Shown here piece after piece: positions 24,889 through 33,889 of a stretch of 37,781 nt of DNA. Below the pieces are notes generated by a model. It did not search any database. It was not told the DNA's origin and saw only the letters and a program-made list of their open reading frames with translations. Location of the stretch: the NCBI GenBank assembly GCA_016780995.1, contig JADHKZ010000004.1, forward strand, positions 1 through 37,781, written 5' to 3'. The DNA comes from Thermoleophilia bacterium. GTDB lineage: Bacteria; Actinomycetota; Thermoleophilia; Miltoncostaeales; Miltoncostaeaceae. The stretch's first letter is position 1; each line of letters opens with the position of its first letter. The position numbers were made by a program, and so were the translations under genes.

Positions 24889-25167
24889 CTATCCGGCGAC
24901 CGAGCGCTTGAGCTGGGCACCCGCCTGGAAGCGGGGCACCTTGCGCGCCGGGATCTGGATCTTCGTGCCCGGGTTGCGCGGGTCCACGCCCTCGCGGGCC
25001 GCTCGGTGCGACACCGAGAACTTGCCGAAGCCGGAGAACTGCACCTCGTCTCCGGCCTTGAGGGCGAGCTCCAGCTCGTCCAGGACGGCCTGCACTGCAC
25101 GGGTGGCCTGGTCGTTGGTGAGGTCGGCTGCACGCGCGACGCGCTTGACGAAGTCGGCCTTGGTCAT
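24889..25167 (-). CDS. DNA-binding protein HU
   Basis: A 92-residue histone-like protein that bends and compacts DNA. The typical 'MTKADFVKRVARAADLTNDQATRAVQAVLDELELAL' N-terminus is followed by the 'VQFSGFGKFSVSHRAAREGVDPRNPGTKIQIPARKVPRFQAGAQLKRSV' signature with the beta-arm (RNP near residue 62). It lacks the long basic C-terminal tail of mycobacterial HupB. ATG 25167 has GAGGAG 5 nt upstream; the longer open frame to 25299 has no coding similarity. It converges on the tRNA-Leu. Confidence 0.95.
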   Translation of the reverse strand: MTKADFVKRVARAADLTNDQATRAVQAVLDELELALKAGDEVQFSGFGKFSVSHRAAREGVDPRNPGTKIQIPARKVPRFQAGAQLKRSVAG

Positions 25168-25299
25168 GGGTCTCCTCGCTTCGGTGACCTCCGGACGGAG
25201 GCTGCAGCATTCGCTGCGAACTGCCGCTGACGCTACCAACGCACCCGGACGCATCCACGCCGCGCGCACCGGAAAATGGCTTTCCGCAGGGGTTTTCAC

Positions 25300-25932
25300 G
25301 TGATCCGCCGCGGCCCGCTAGCGCGCATCGAGGTGCAGTTCCCCCGCCCGGGCACCGCGGGCGTGCGCGCATCGTTCCCGGGCGGGGGAACGGGCCGTCC
25401 GGCCCAGGCCGACGTGCTCGACCTGGTGCTGGGCATGCTGGCCTGGGGGGTGCATGGCACGGATGAGCACGCGGTGCGCCCCACGGCCGATCGTATCCGG
25501 GCGGTGGCCACGGCCATCGCGTCCAGCCCCGATGGGTCGGTGGCGGACGGCACCATCGAGATGCCCACGCGGGCGCACGGCCGCGTGCCGGTCTCGCCCG
25601 GGCAGTGGGACGACTCCTGCCGCGCGGCCCCGGTCACGGTGGAGCTCGTGCACTCCGCCGTGGGCCCCGTCCCGGTGCGCAAGGGGTCGCCGCCGGCCCC
25701 GTCGCTGGTGCTGGGAGGGCTGGTGGCCGCTGCGTGGGATGCCCGTGGCGCGGGCCCGGAGGGGCGCCTGGCCATTGCGCTGGCGCTGGAGGGGCTCATC
25801 GGCTGGTACGCCGAGGCCCACCGGCTCACCCCTGCCCGCGACGCCGTGGCATCGGCGCGCATCCATGCCGCAGACCGGCTGCGGGCTGCGGGGCACGCAC
25901 TGCCCCCCGCGCTGGCGGACGCCCCGGCCTAG
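25300..25932 (+). CDS. Uncharacterised protein, 210 residues
   Basis: An alpha/beta-looking soluble protein with no recognised family. The N-terminal 'RIEVQFPRPGTAGVRASFPGG' alternates as beta strands; the C-terminal half is helical (VLGGLVAAAWDARGAGPEGRLAIALALEGLIGWYAEAHR). No signal or membrane helix. It is divergent from HU by 132 bp. GTG 25300 is chosen because AGGGG lies 7-8 nt upstream; an ATG at 25276 is also possible. It ends on a CTAG shared with acetyl-CoA synthetase. Confidence 0.55.
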   Translation: MIRRGPLARIEVQFPRPGTAGVRASFPGGGTGRPAQADVLDLVLGMLAWGVHGTDEHAVRPTADRIRAVATAIASSPDGSVADGTIEMPTRAHGRVPVSPGQWDDSCRAAPVTVELVHSAVGPVPVRKGSPPAPSLVLGGLVAAAWDARGAGPEGRLAIALALEGLIGWYAEAHRLTPARDAVASARIHAADRLRAAGHALPPALADAPA

Positions 25933-27890
25933 TCGTCCTGGTGCTGGCCGCTCGCCGCCTCGCGGGCGATCTCGGCCACCACCTCCTCGTTGGCCAGCGT
26001 GGTCACGTCGCCCAGCTGCCGGTGCTCCGACACGTCGCGCAGCAGCCGACGCATGATCTTGCCCGACCGTGTCTTGGGAAGGTCGGGCGTGAGCACGATG
26101 GACGCCGGCTTGGCGATGGGCCCGATCTGGGTGGCCACGTGGTCGCGCAGGGTGGCGATGAGGCCCTCGTCGCCATGCACGCCGTCGCGCAGGATCACGA
26201 ACGCCGCGATCGCCTCTCCGGTGATGGGATCCTTCCTGCCCACCACGGCCGCCTCGGCCACCGAGGGGTGGTCCACCAGCGCGCTCTCCACCTCGATGGT
26301 GGACAGCCGGTGTCCCGAAACGTTCATCACGTCGTCGATGCGGCCGAGAAGCCAGAAGTCACCGTCGGCGTCCACGCGACAGCCATCCCCGGCCAGGTAC
26401 ATGCCGGGGAAGCGGCTCCAATAGGTGTCCACGAAGCGCTGGTCATCACCCAGGATGGTGCGCAGCATGGATGGCCACGGCCGGTCCATCACCAGGTAGC
26501 CGCCCTGCCCACGCGGTACCTCCTGGCCGTCTTCGCCGACCACGCGGGCGGATATTCCAGGTAGTGGGCCTGACGCCGACCCCGGCTTCAGCGTGCTGAG
26601 GCCGGGGAGGGGGCTGATCATGATGCTGCCCGTCTCGGTCTGCCACCAGGTGTCGACCACCGGGGCCGTGCCGCCGCCGATGTGCTGCCGGTACCATTCC
26701 CATGCCTCGGGGTTGATGGGTTCTCCCACGCTGCCCAGCACCCGGATGGATGACAGGTCGTGCCGCGCGGGGTACTCATCGCCCCACTTCATGAACATCC
26801 GGATGGCGGTGGGCGCCATGTAGAGGATGCTCACGCGATGCCGGGACGCGATCTCCCACAGCCGGTCCGGTTCGGGGAACCCGGGGGCGCCCTCGTACAT
26901 CACGCTGGTGGCGCCGTTGGCGAGTGGCCCGTAGACGATGTACGAGTGCCCGGTGACCCAGCCGATGTCAGCGGCGCACCAGTAGATGTCGTCGTCGTGC
27001 AGGTCGAACACCATGCGGTGCGTGGCCGCCACCCCGGTGAGGTAGCCGCCGCTGGTGTGCACGATGCCCTTGGGCTTTCCGGTGGTGCCCGAGGTGTAGA
27101 GGGCGTACAGCATCTGCTCGGCGTCCATGGGCTCGGCCGGGCAGTCGGGGTGCGCGGCCTCCTCCACCTCGTGGAACCAGCGGTCCCGGCCCTCGGTCCA
27201 CGCCACGTCGCCCCCGGTACGCCGGCACACCACGGCGTGGTGGACGCCGGGGGCGCCGTCCAGGGCGGCGTCGGCGTTGGCCTTCAGCTGCACCCGCTTG
27301 CCCGCGCGCCAGCCCTCGTCCTGGGTCACCAGGACGGTGGCGCCGAAGTCCACCATGCGGTCACGCAGCGCCTCGGCGGAGAAGCCGCCGAACACCACCG
27401 TGTGTGCGGCGCCGATGCGTGCACAGGCCAGCATGGCGATCGGCAGTTCGGGAACCATGCCCATGTAGATGGCCACGCGGCCACCGCGCTCCACGCCCAT
27501 GTCGCGAAGGGCATTTGCGAACCGGCTCACCCGCGCGTGCAACTGCCCGTAGGTGATGTCCTGCCGGTCACCGGGCTCGCCCTCCCAGTGGAACGCCACG
27601 CGATCCGCCCGCTCCGCCAGGTGGCGGTCCAGGCAGTTGGCGGCCACGTTCAGCTGCCCGCCCGTGAACCAGCGGTAGAAGGGCGGCGTGTCGTCGTCCA
27701 GCGCCCGCGTCCACGGGGCATCCCATTGCAGGTGGCGGGCCTGCTCCTCCCACCAGGCGATGGGATCGGCGGCGGCGCGCTCCCACGTGGCCGGGTCCGA
27801 TACCACGGCCCCTGCGGCCAGGGCCGGGGGAGGCGGGTACTGCACGCCATCCTGCTGCAGCGCCTCGATGGCCGGATCGTCGTGGCCCAT
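25929..27890 (-). CDS. acs: Acetyl-CoA synthetase
   Basis: A 653-residue AMP-forming ligase that makes acetyl-CoA from acetate, ATP and CoA. The P-loop-like TSGTTGKPKG is at 266-275, WWQTETG at 415-421 (the Trp that restricts the pocket to acetate), and DDVMNVSGHRLSTIEVE in the C-terminal hinge. PKTRSGK ends with Lys611, the residue usually controlled by reversible acetylation. The length matches bacterial Acs. ATG 27890 is preceded by GGGAGGG. The reading frame extends upstream to 28214 without Acs similarity. It is divergent from a small unknown gene. Confidence 0.95.
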   Translation of the reverse strand: MGHDDPAIEALQQDGVQYPPPPALAAGAVVSDPATWERAAADPIAWWEEQARHLQWDAPWTRALDDDTPPFYRWFTGGQLNVAANCLDRHLAERADRVAFHWEGEPGDRQDITYGQLHARVSRFANALRDMGVERGGRVAIYMGMVPELPIAMLACARIGAAHTVVFGGFSAEALRDRMVDFGATVLVTQDEGWRAGKRVQLKANADAALDGAPGVHHAVVCRRTGGDVAWTEGRDRWFHEVEEAAHPDCPAEPMDAEQMLYALYTSGTTGKPKGIVHTSGGYLTGVAATHRMVFDLHDDDIYWCAADIGWVTGHSYIVYGPLANGATSVMYEGAPGFPEPDRLWEIASRHRVSILYMAPTAIRMFMKWGDEYPARHDLSSIRVLGSVGEPINPEAWEWYRQHIGGGTAPVVDTWWQTETGSIMISPLPGLSTLKPGSASGPLPGISARVVGEDGQEVPRGQGGYLVMDRPWPSMLRTILGDDQRFVDTYWSRFPGMYLAGDGCRVDADGDFWLLGRIDDVMNVSGHRLSTIEVESALVDHPSVAEAAVVGRKDPITGEAIAAFVILRDGVHGDEGLIATLRDHVATQIGPIAKPASIVLTPDLPKTRSGKIMRRLLRDVSEHRQLGDVTTLANEEVVAEIAREAASGQHQDD

Positions 27891-27925
27891 TGGGACCCTC
27901 CCTCGCGGTGCCGTATCGTTCCCCC

Positions 27926-27961
27926 ATGAGTGTACGCGGGCATCCACGGCGGCCGTACTGA
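27926..27961 (+). CDS. Possible 11-codon leader peptide
   Basis: ATG 27926 opens MSVRGHPRRPY and stops at TGA 27959-27961, which overlaps the next gene's ATG as TGATG. TATCGT lies 6 nt before the ATG, so it could be a leaderless leader reading frame that sets translation of the following gene. It is short enough to be chance. Confidence 0.3.
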   Translation: MSVRGHPRRPY

Positions 27962-28248
27962 TGGCCGAGTACACGCCGGGATCCGCCCGGGCACAGGGCT
28001 CGAGCGCCCGGGATGCCCGCTGGGTGGCGGTGCTTTCGCGCTGGCCGGTGCTGGCCGAGCCGTGGGCGCAGGACCTGGAGCGGCGGCGCACGCAGGACGC
28101 CGACCCCGGCGAGGTCTCGCCCGCCGCGCGCACCGGCGCCAACGCGGCGGAGCAGGGCATCACGCCCCTGCAGGCCATCAATCGCGCGCTGGGCCTGCCC
28201 GACGACCATGGCATCGACGAGGTGGCGCGGCGGCGGGGGGACGCCTAG
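27961..28248 (+). CDS. Small soluble protein, unknown function
   Basis: A 95-residue protein, polar and helical (VAVLSRWPVLAEPWAQDLERRRTQDADPGEVSPAAR). No domain recognised. It ends 6 bp from the VanW-family gene on the other strand. ATG 27961 overlaps the stop of an 11-codon frame (TGATG), so it may be translated by re-initiation. It is divergent from acs and could be co-regulated with it; this is only inferred from position. Confidence 0.45.
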   Translation: MAEYTPGSARAQGSSARDARWVAVLSRWPVLAEPWAQDLERRRTQDADPGEVSPAARTGANAAEQGITPLQAINRALGLPDDHGIDEVARRRGDA

Positions 28249-28254
28249 GCGCGG

Positions 28255-30039
28255 CTACTCGGCGGCGTAGGGCGTCTCGGCGCCCGGGGTGCCCTCGGGC
28301 ACCAGGATGACCTTGGGCGGGGCCAGGTAGGTGGTGGTGATGACGTCCTCCTCCTTCAGGCGCGTGCCCTGGAACACCTTGCGCGTCACGCGCACGCTGA
28401 AGCCCTGTGACCCCTCGGTCTGCAGCACCTCCTGCCCCTCCGGCACCCACTCCGAGATAACGCGGCGCTCGGCGGGCTCGGTGAAGTCGGAGCGCTCGCT
28501 GGTCTCCGTCTCCACCTTGCGGTCGAACGACGTGGAGTAGATGGCCACGGTCACGCCGGACGACCCGTTGAAAACCCGCACCAGCGCGGAGGCCTTCCAG
28601 TTGTTGGTGACCTTCAGGTCGGGCGTGGGCCACGAGATGGTGGCCTCGCGCCCTACGGGGTATCGGTCGAAGTACAGCTGGTGGGCGGTGTGCTCATCCA
28701 GGCGGAAGCCGGCGAAGAACGCCGCGTTGAACAGCGTGGTGGCCAGCTGCGACACCCCGCCGCCCACGGCGTCCACCAGCAGGCCGTCGGCCACCATGGG
28801 CGCACGCACGAACCCGCGGTCGGCGGTGCGCTGCCCCAGCACGGCGTTGAGCGAGAGCGTGCCGCCCGGGGGGATGATGGTGCCGTTGAGGATCTGCGAT
28901 GCGCGCCGGATGTTGGTGACGCGCGGTTGGCCGGCCTCGTACGGGGTGGTGAACGAACCCACCTCCTCCTTGATGCCCAGCTTCGATGCCTTCTCGGTGG
29001 TGAATACCGGCGTGACGGGGATGAACGACGACTCCACCGGCCGGTCCTCGCCCAGCAGTCCCTCGGCCACACGCGTGGCGTCCACCAGCCTCCCGTCCTT
29101 CGAGGGCACCAGGATGGCGCGGGTGCCACGGATGTCGAACCGCGCCGGGCGGGGGATGACCGACCCGGTGGGGTAGGCGGCGATGAGGGGGCGGCGCAGT
29201 TCCGACGCGGCGATGCGCAGGCCATCGGGCGTGAAGCGCATGGCGCCGGCGATGTCGCGGGGCGGGAGGGTGGCCGCGATGCCGTCCACAACCAGGCCCC
29301 CACCGCGCCGGAGCACGTCCACGGCCTGTGCCACCTGCTGCTTGGCGGCGTCGGTGGTGAGCGCCGGCTGCGGCGCGCGCAGGGGGAGGTCGATGGATGC
29401 GGGGATGGCGGCCAGGTCACCGGACATGCGCGCGCGCAGGGCCGCGCGGTCCACCACCCGGCCCGGGGCGGACGGGCGCACGTCGAAGGTGGTGCCCTTC
29501 ACGGTCACGACCGCGTTCTCCTGGGCCCTGTCCACCTTGGCGGCCACCTCCGCCACCCATGCGTCAAGCGCGCCCTTGCGGTAGGCCACCGTGAGCGGCA
29601 CGTCGTTGGGGCCCTGTCCCGTGATGGCCTTGATCCCGCGCACGATGCGGCTGGGTGACGCCTCCTGCGCGGCCCGGATGGCGGCGTCCACATCCACGGA
29701 TCCGCCGATGGACGCGGGGCTCACGCTGGTGAGGGTGCCGCCGCTCACGCGCAGCGCCACGGGGCGCTTCGCCAGCTGGTCGGCCCTGGCCGCCACGGCG
29801 GCCTTGGCCCGGGCCTCGTCCTGCCCCATGTCCACGCCGGCCACGGTGGTGCCCGGTGCCAGGCCGCCGCCCCCGCCCGCGATGAGCAGCACCAGCACGA
29901 CAAGCATCAGCGCGCCCGCGCCCAGCACAAGGGCGCGTGCGCGCCGCCCCGGCGGACCGGACCCGTTGCGCGATCCTGCCCGCGCGGCGCGGTCACGGCG
30001 CGCGGACGGATCCCTCCTCTGCGGGCGCGGGTTGGTCAC
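28255..30039 (-). CDS. VanW-family protein with peptidoglycan-binding-like repeats
   Basis: A 594-residue, membrane-anchored protein. An arginine-rich cytoplasmic start (residues 1-33) is followed by one helix at about 35-55 (LVLGAGALMLVVLVLLIAG). The external part has two PG_binding_4-like segments in residues about 75-330 (PGTTVAGVDMGQDEARAKAAV near the start, then DGIAATLPPRDIAGAMRF). The VanW domain lies at about 370-500, with 'PRVTNIRRASQILNGTIIPPGGTLSLNAVLG' and 'GGGVSQLATTLFNAAFFAG'. A C-terminal strand-rich tail follows. Such proteins are linked to the cell wall; enzymatic activity is unproven. GTG 30039 is used. It lies 49 bp behind the PAP2 gene, so it may be read from the hopanoid operon. 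Confidence 0.85.
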   Translation of the reverse strand: MTNPRPQRRDPSARRDRAARAGSRNGSGPPGRRARALVLGAGALMLVVLVLLIAGGGGGLAPGTTVAGVDMGQDEARAKAAVAARADQLAKRPVALRVSGGTLTSVSPASIGGSVDVDAAIRAAQEASPSRIVRGIKAITGQGPNDVPLTVAYRKGALDAWVAEVAAKVDRAQENAVVTVKGTTFDVRPSAPGRVVDRAALRARMSGDLAAIPASIDLPLRAPQPALTTDAAKQQVAQAVDVLRRGGGLVVDGIAATLPPRDIAGAMRFTPDGLRIAASELRRPLIAAYPTGSVIPRPARFDIRGTRAILVPSKDGRLVDATRVAEGLLGEDRPVESSFIPVTPVFTTEKASKLGIKEEVGSFTTPYEAGQPRVTNIRRASQILNGTIIPPGGTLSLNAVLGQRTADRGFVRAPMVADGLLVDAVGGGVSQLATTLFNAAFFAGFRLDEHTAHQLYFDRYPVGREATISWPTPDLKVTNNWKASALVRVFNGSSGVTVAIYSTSFDRKVETETSERSDFTEPAERRVISEWVPEGQEVLQTEGSQGFSVRVTRKVFQGTRLKEEDVITTTYLAPPKVILVPEGTPGAETPYAAE

Positions 30040-30088
30040 CCGGCGACCAGTAGGTGGCGGTGGGGCAGGCGTGGCGTGTGCGAGCGGA

Positions 30089-30838
30089 TCATGGCTCCCG
30101 GGTCAGGGCCGCCGACGCCGCGGAGCGTCCCGCGCCGGTGATGCGCCGCGCGATGGCCCATGCCGGCAGGACCACCGCGATTCCCCCCGCGATGTCCGCG
30201 ATGAAGTGCTGCCCCGTCGCCACGACGGTCGCGGCGACGGCGGGAGGATAGGCGACGGCCACGGCGCGCAGGGCAGGGTTGGTCGTGCCCGCCCACATGG
30301 TCCATGCGACCACGGGGGACATCCCCACGTGCAGCGATGGCATGGCGGCATACGGGTTGTAGAGGTGCCGCAGGAGCGGGCTGTCCATGGGGATGAACCC
30401 GCGCGACACCGAATCCTCCACGCCCAGCTCCGGCAGCATGCGCGGCGGTGCCACGGGCCGGCGGGCGTACCACGCCACCCCGGCCGCCCACGAGATGAGC
30501 GCCATGGTGCGGAGTGCGGGGTATTCCGGCAACCGGCGGTTGAACGCCGTGCGCAGCGCCCACGGGAGAGCCACCACCTGGGTGGCGATGTAGGCCGCGC
30601 CCAGGACGGACCGCGATACCGGGCCGCGTACGAGCAGGCGCTGCACCCCCGGCTCCACCAGCAGGCCGGCATCGCGCTCGACGCGGGCGATGCGGCGGGC
30701 GTTGGCCACCGCATCGTCGTGGTTCGCCCGGTGGCGGGCCCTCACGAGGTTGTACGCCAGAAGTCCGCCCACCGCGATCCCGGCCTCCACCACGCGCCCG
30801 TGCCGGGCCGACAGGAAGCGCCGGAGCGCGCGGATCAC
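30089..30838 (-). CDS. PAP2-family phosphatase or phosphotransferase in the hopanoid operon
   Basis: A 249-residue membrane protein of the PAP2 (Aur1/Ipt1-like) group. Catalytic motifs are present: PPRM at 131-134, PSLH at 167-170 and GQHFIAD at 209-215 with His211 and Asp215. Four to six hydrophobic helices. Such enzymes release phosphate from lipid phosphates or transfer inositol phosphate. The GTG start overlaps the hpnE stop (GTGA), so it is coupled to hopanoid biosynthesis. It could act on a prenyl or hopanoid phosphate, for example the phosphoribosyl-hopane expected after HpnG, but the substrate is inferred only from position. Confidence 0.85.
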   Translation of the reverse strand: MIRALRRFLSARHGRVVEAGIAVGGLLAYNLVRARHRANHDDAVANARRIARVERDAGLLVEPGVQRLLVRGPVSRSVLGAAYIATQVVALPWALRTAFNRRLPEYPALRTMALISWAAGVAWYARRPVAPPRMLPELGVEDSVSRGFIPMDSPLLRHLYNPYAAMPSLHVGMSPVVAWTMWAGTTNPALRAVAVAYPPAVAATVVATGQHFIADIAGGIAVVLPAWAIARRITGAGRSAASAALTREP

Positions 30839-32157
30839 GCGCGCTCCCCGCCCATCTGGCGCGCGGCCTCGTGCACTGCGGCCAGCCCGCTGCGCACGGC
30901 GCCCTCCATCGTGGCCGGCCAGCCGGTGGCCGTCCACGTGCCCGCCAGCACCAGGCCCTGCACCGGCGTGCGTGCAGCAGGGCGGCGCGCGGCCTGGCCG
31001 GGGGACGGGGCGAAGGTTGCACGGGCGTCCTTGGTGACCGCCCAGGCCTGCAGCACCGCGTTCCGGGCAGGCAGCAACTTGCGCACCTCGCGGTCCATGT
31101 GCTCGGCCAGCTCGGGGCGCGGGACCCCCATCTCCGCGCGTGCCGCCGACAGCGACAGCGCCAGGTGCTGTCCCGGCGCCCCCTCGCCGGTGATGGCCGT
31201 GCGATCGAACATCCACTGCACGGGGCTGTCCACCACCGCCAGCACGGCGCGGTCAAGCACGGGCCGGTCGTACCACAGGTGCACGTTGACGATGGGTGAC
31301 TCGCCGAGCGCCGGGTCCACGGGCAGGGCGCCCGGCGCCACGGCCCGCGCGCGGCCCGGGGGCAGCGCCAGCACCACGGCGTCGGCCTCGAGCCGGGTGC
31401 CGTCATCCAGGTCCACACCGCCTGCATCGGCGGACGTGACTGCATGACCGCTGACCACCCGGCCGCCCTCGCGCTGCAGCAGGCGCCGCGCGGGGGCGTC
31501 CACCAGGTGCGAGAGGCCCGCGAGCGCCCAGCCGATGGACGCCCCGCCCCGGGTGCGCATGAGGCCCTCGGTGATGACGAACATGGCCAGCGCCGCCGAC
31601 ACCCGGTCGGACCGGTCGTTGCACGTGGGCAGGATCACCACATCCCAGAATCGCTCGATGGCGGCATCACGCTGGCCATGCGCCCGCAGCCACTCGCCGA
31701 ACGCCACGTGGTCCAGCGCATCCCGGCCGGCTGGACCCAGGGCGGCGATGGCGGTGAGCGCACGGGCAGCGCGCACCCGCTCGGCGGGCGACAGCAGGCC
31801 GTACCGCGCGAACGAGGGACCCATGTGCAGGGGCGCCGGCAGCCGGCGCGCGATGAGGACCCCGTGGGTGCCGGCGCGGTCGCGCACGTCCACCCGCAGG
31901 GCGGGCTGCATGGCGGTGAGGCCGATGGAGCCAAGGCGGTCCAGCAGCGAGATGTACGCCGTGCAGCACCCCAGGTGCACGTGCTGGCCGTTGTCGATCT
32001 CGGCACCCGTGCGCGGGTCGGTGAACGAGAAGGCCTTCCCGCCGAGGAACGGACGCCGCTCCACCAGGGTCACGCGCGCCCCCAAGCCGGCGGCCTCCAC
32101 CGCGGCCGCGATTCCGGCCAGCCCGCCGCCCGCCACCACGATGCGCGCGCCGCGCAT
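30835..32157 (-). CDS. hpnE: Hydroxysqualene dehydroxylase HpnE
   Basis: A 440-residue FAD-dependent amine-oxidase-fold enzyme that converts hydroxysqualene to squalene, the last step of the HpnCDE route. The FAD motif VVAGGGLAGIAAAVEA is at 7-22, ending in the acidic residue VTLVERR. 'RPFLGGKAFSFTDPRTGAEIDNGQHVHLGCCTAY' and the C-terminal 'GLVLAGTWTATGWPATMEGAVRSGLAA' match the family. ATG 32157 has a strong GAGGAGG site and starts 2 bp after the hpnD stop. The open frame runs to 32892 but overlaps hpnD, so the shorter start is right. It is preceded by hpnD and followed by the PAP2 gene. Confidence 0.93.
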   Translation of the reverse strand: MRGARIVVAGGGLAGIAAAVEAAGLGARVTLVERRPFLGGKAFSFTDPRTGAEIDNGQHVHLGCCTAYISLLDRLGSIGLTAMQPALRVDVRDRAGTHGVLIARRLPAPLHMGPSFARYGLLSPAERVRAARALTAIAALGPAGRDALDHVAFGEWLRAHGQRDAAIERFWDVVILPTCNDRSDRVSAALAMFVITEGLMRTRGGASIGWALAGLSHLVDAPARRLLQREGGRVVSGHAVTSADAGGVDLDDGTRLEADAVVLALPPGRARAVAPGALPVDPALGESPIVNVHLWYDRPVLDRAVLAVVDSPVQWMFDRTAITGEGAPGQHLALSLSAARAEMGVPRPELAEHMDREVRKLLPARNAVLQAWAVTKDARATFAPSPGQAARRPAARTPVQGLVLAGTWTATGWPATMEGAVRSGLAAVHEAARQMGGERA

Positions 32158-32159
32158 GG

Positions 32160-33026
32160 TCAGCGCCTCCTCGTGGTCACGGCCCGCGCGACCGAGCGCG
32201 CCATGAGCGCGGCCTTGCGACGCCCCGGCAGCGACACCCGTCCGCGGGTGTAGTCGTATCCGCGGTCCTCGATGCGGGCCAGGATGTCCTCGTAGAGGGC
32301 CGCCAGCATCTGCACGCACATGCGCGCGCGGAGGTCGAGCAGCGGCAGCAGCATGTGCCCGTCGGCGAAGTACCCCCGCGCGCGTTCCGCCTGCTGCTGC
32401 ATGAGGGCCGCCATTCCCGGCGTCATGCGGTCGTCCAGGACATCGGCCTCGTCCACGCCGTGCGCGGCCATGTCGTCGGCCGGCAGGTAGATGCGCCCCC
32501 GCTGGGCGTCCTCCTGCACGTCGCGCATGATGTTGACCACCTGCATGGCCACGCCCAGGTCCTCGGCGTGGCCCACCGCCGCCGGGTCGCGGAAGCCGAA
32601 CACGTGCAGGGACAGCACCCCCACGGCGCCCGCCACCCGATCGCAGTAGCGCTTCAGCGAGGGCCAGTCGGGGTAGCGGTCGGTGTGCAGGTCCATCTCC
32701 ACGCCGTCCACCAGCGCGTCCATGGGGCCACGCGGGATGCCGAAGCGCCGGATGGCGTCGGCCAGCGCCACCAGCACCGGGTCGTCGGCCGGCACCGCCC
32801 CGGTGTACGCGCGCTCCACGTCGTGCCGCCGCGCGCGCACGGCGGCGGCCTTCTCCTCGGCGCCCTCGGCGCCGTCCACCGAGTCGTCGCACAGGCGACT
32901 GAAGGCGTAGAGGGCGTGGATGCCCCTGCGGCGCTCGCGCGGGAGCAGGATGAACCCGAAGTAGAAGTTGCGCGCCTCAGCGCGCGTGATGGCGGTGCAG
33001 CGGTCGTAGGCCTCGTCCACGGTCAT
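32160..33026 (-). CDS. hpnD: Presqualene diphosphate synthase HpnD
   Basis: A 288-residue trans-isoprenyl diphosphate synthase of the squalene/phytoene synthase group. It joins two farnesyl diphosphates to presqualene diphosphate. Aspartate-rich motifs: DDSVD at 47-51 and DVQED at 169-173, both needed for magnesium and diphosphate. YFGFILLP at 22-29 and RGRIYLP near 176-182 are typical. ATG 33026 overlaps the hpnC stop (ATGA). The neighbour order hpnC-hpnD-hpnE is the usual one. Confidence 0.93.
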   Translation of the reverse strand: MTVDEAYDRCTAITRAEARNFYFGFILLPRERRRGIHALYAFSRLCDDSVDGAEGAEEKAAAVRARRHDVERAYTGAVPADDPVLVALADAIRRFGIPRGPMDALVDGVEMDLHTDRYPDWPSLKRYCDRVAGAVGVLSLHVFGFRDPAAVGHAEDLGVAMQVVNIMRDVQEDAQRGRIYLPADDMAAHGVDEADVLDDRMTPGMAALMQQQAERARGYFADGHMLLPLLDLRARMCVQMLAALYEDILARIEDRGYDYTRGRVSLPGRRKAALMARSVARAVTTRRR

Positions 33027-33889
33027 GCCCGCGCGCCCCCCAGCATTCGCCACGCCATGCCGGCCGCCATGGCCGCGCGACCTCGCGCGCCCGGCGCCGG
33101 GCGCGCGGCGATGGTGTCGTAGCCCTGACGGGCGATGCGATCGCACACCCACAGGCCGCCCGCGGTGAACATGCCGATGTCCAGGCGCACGCTGCGGGGC
33201 ACCATGCCGCGCAGCGGGGCGCCCTCCACCAGCCGCGCGCGGGCCCGCCCCACCTCCATGCGCACCAGCTCGCGTAGCGCGGGCGACGCCGCCTGCGCGC
33301 GCAGGTCGTCCACCTCCACGCCGAACAGCGCCATGTCCTCACGCGGCAGGTACACCCGGTCCCGCTCGTCCAGGTCGCGGCGGATGTCCTGCCAGAAGTT
33401 CACAAGCTGCAGGCCCTCGCACGTGGCATCCGACAGGGCCGCGGACCGGGCGTCGTCGATGCCCAGCACGCCCAGCACCATCCGCCCCACGGGGATTGCC
33501 GAGTGCGCGCAGTAGCGCAGCAGGTCCTCGTGCGACTCCCAGCGGGTGGTGCGCTGGTCCATGCGGTTGGCCTCCACCAGCCGCGCGAACAGGTCCAGCT
33601 GCAGCCCGCGCCTGCGGATGACGTCGGCCACGGCCACCAGCACGGGGTCGCCGCCGCGGCCGTCCAGGGCCTCCGCCAGCCCCGCCTTCCACGCGTCGAG
33701 GGCCTCGAGGCGCTCGGCGGGGGTGGCGATTCCGGCGTCGCCGATGTCGTCGGTCACCCGGCACCAGGCATACACGGCGCGCATGTCGGCGCGCACGTCG
33801 GCCGGCGCCAGCAGGAAGGCCACCGGGAAGTTCTCGTCGTGGTCGCGGGCGATGCGCTCCGCGTGCGCCCGTGCGCCCGCGGTGCTCAC
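33023..33889 (-). CDS. hpnC: Hydroxysqualene synthase HpnC
   Basis: A 288-residue squalene/phytoene synthase-like enzyme that turns presqualene diphosphate into hydroxysqualene. 'ENFPVAFLLAPADVRADMRAVYAWCRVTDDIGD' is the HpnC signature, with DDIGD at 47-51 and the second motif QDIRRD at 167-172. It is a paralogue of HpnD with the same length. The GTG at 33889 overlaps the squalene-hopene cyclase stop (GTGA); the longer frame to 34159 overlaps the cyclase and is not used. Confidence 0.93.
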   Translation of the reverse strand: MSTAGARAHAERIARDHDENFPVAFLLAPADVRADMRAVYAWCRVTDDIGDAGIATPAERLEALDAWKAGLAEALDGRGGDPVLVAVADVIRRRGLQLDLFARLVEANRMDQRTTRWESHEDLLRYCAHSAIPVGRMVLGVLGIDDARSAALSDATCEGLQLVNFWQDIRRDLDERDRVYLPREDMALFGVEVDDLRAQAASPALRELVRMEVGRARARLVEGAPLRGMVPRSVRLDIGMFTAGGLWVCDRIARQGYDTIAARPAPGARGRAAMAAGMAWRMLGGARA

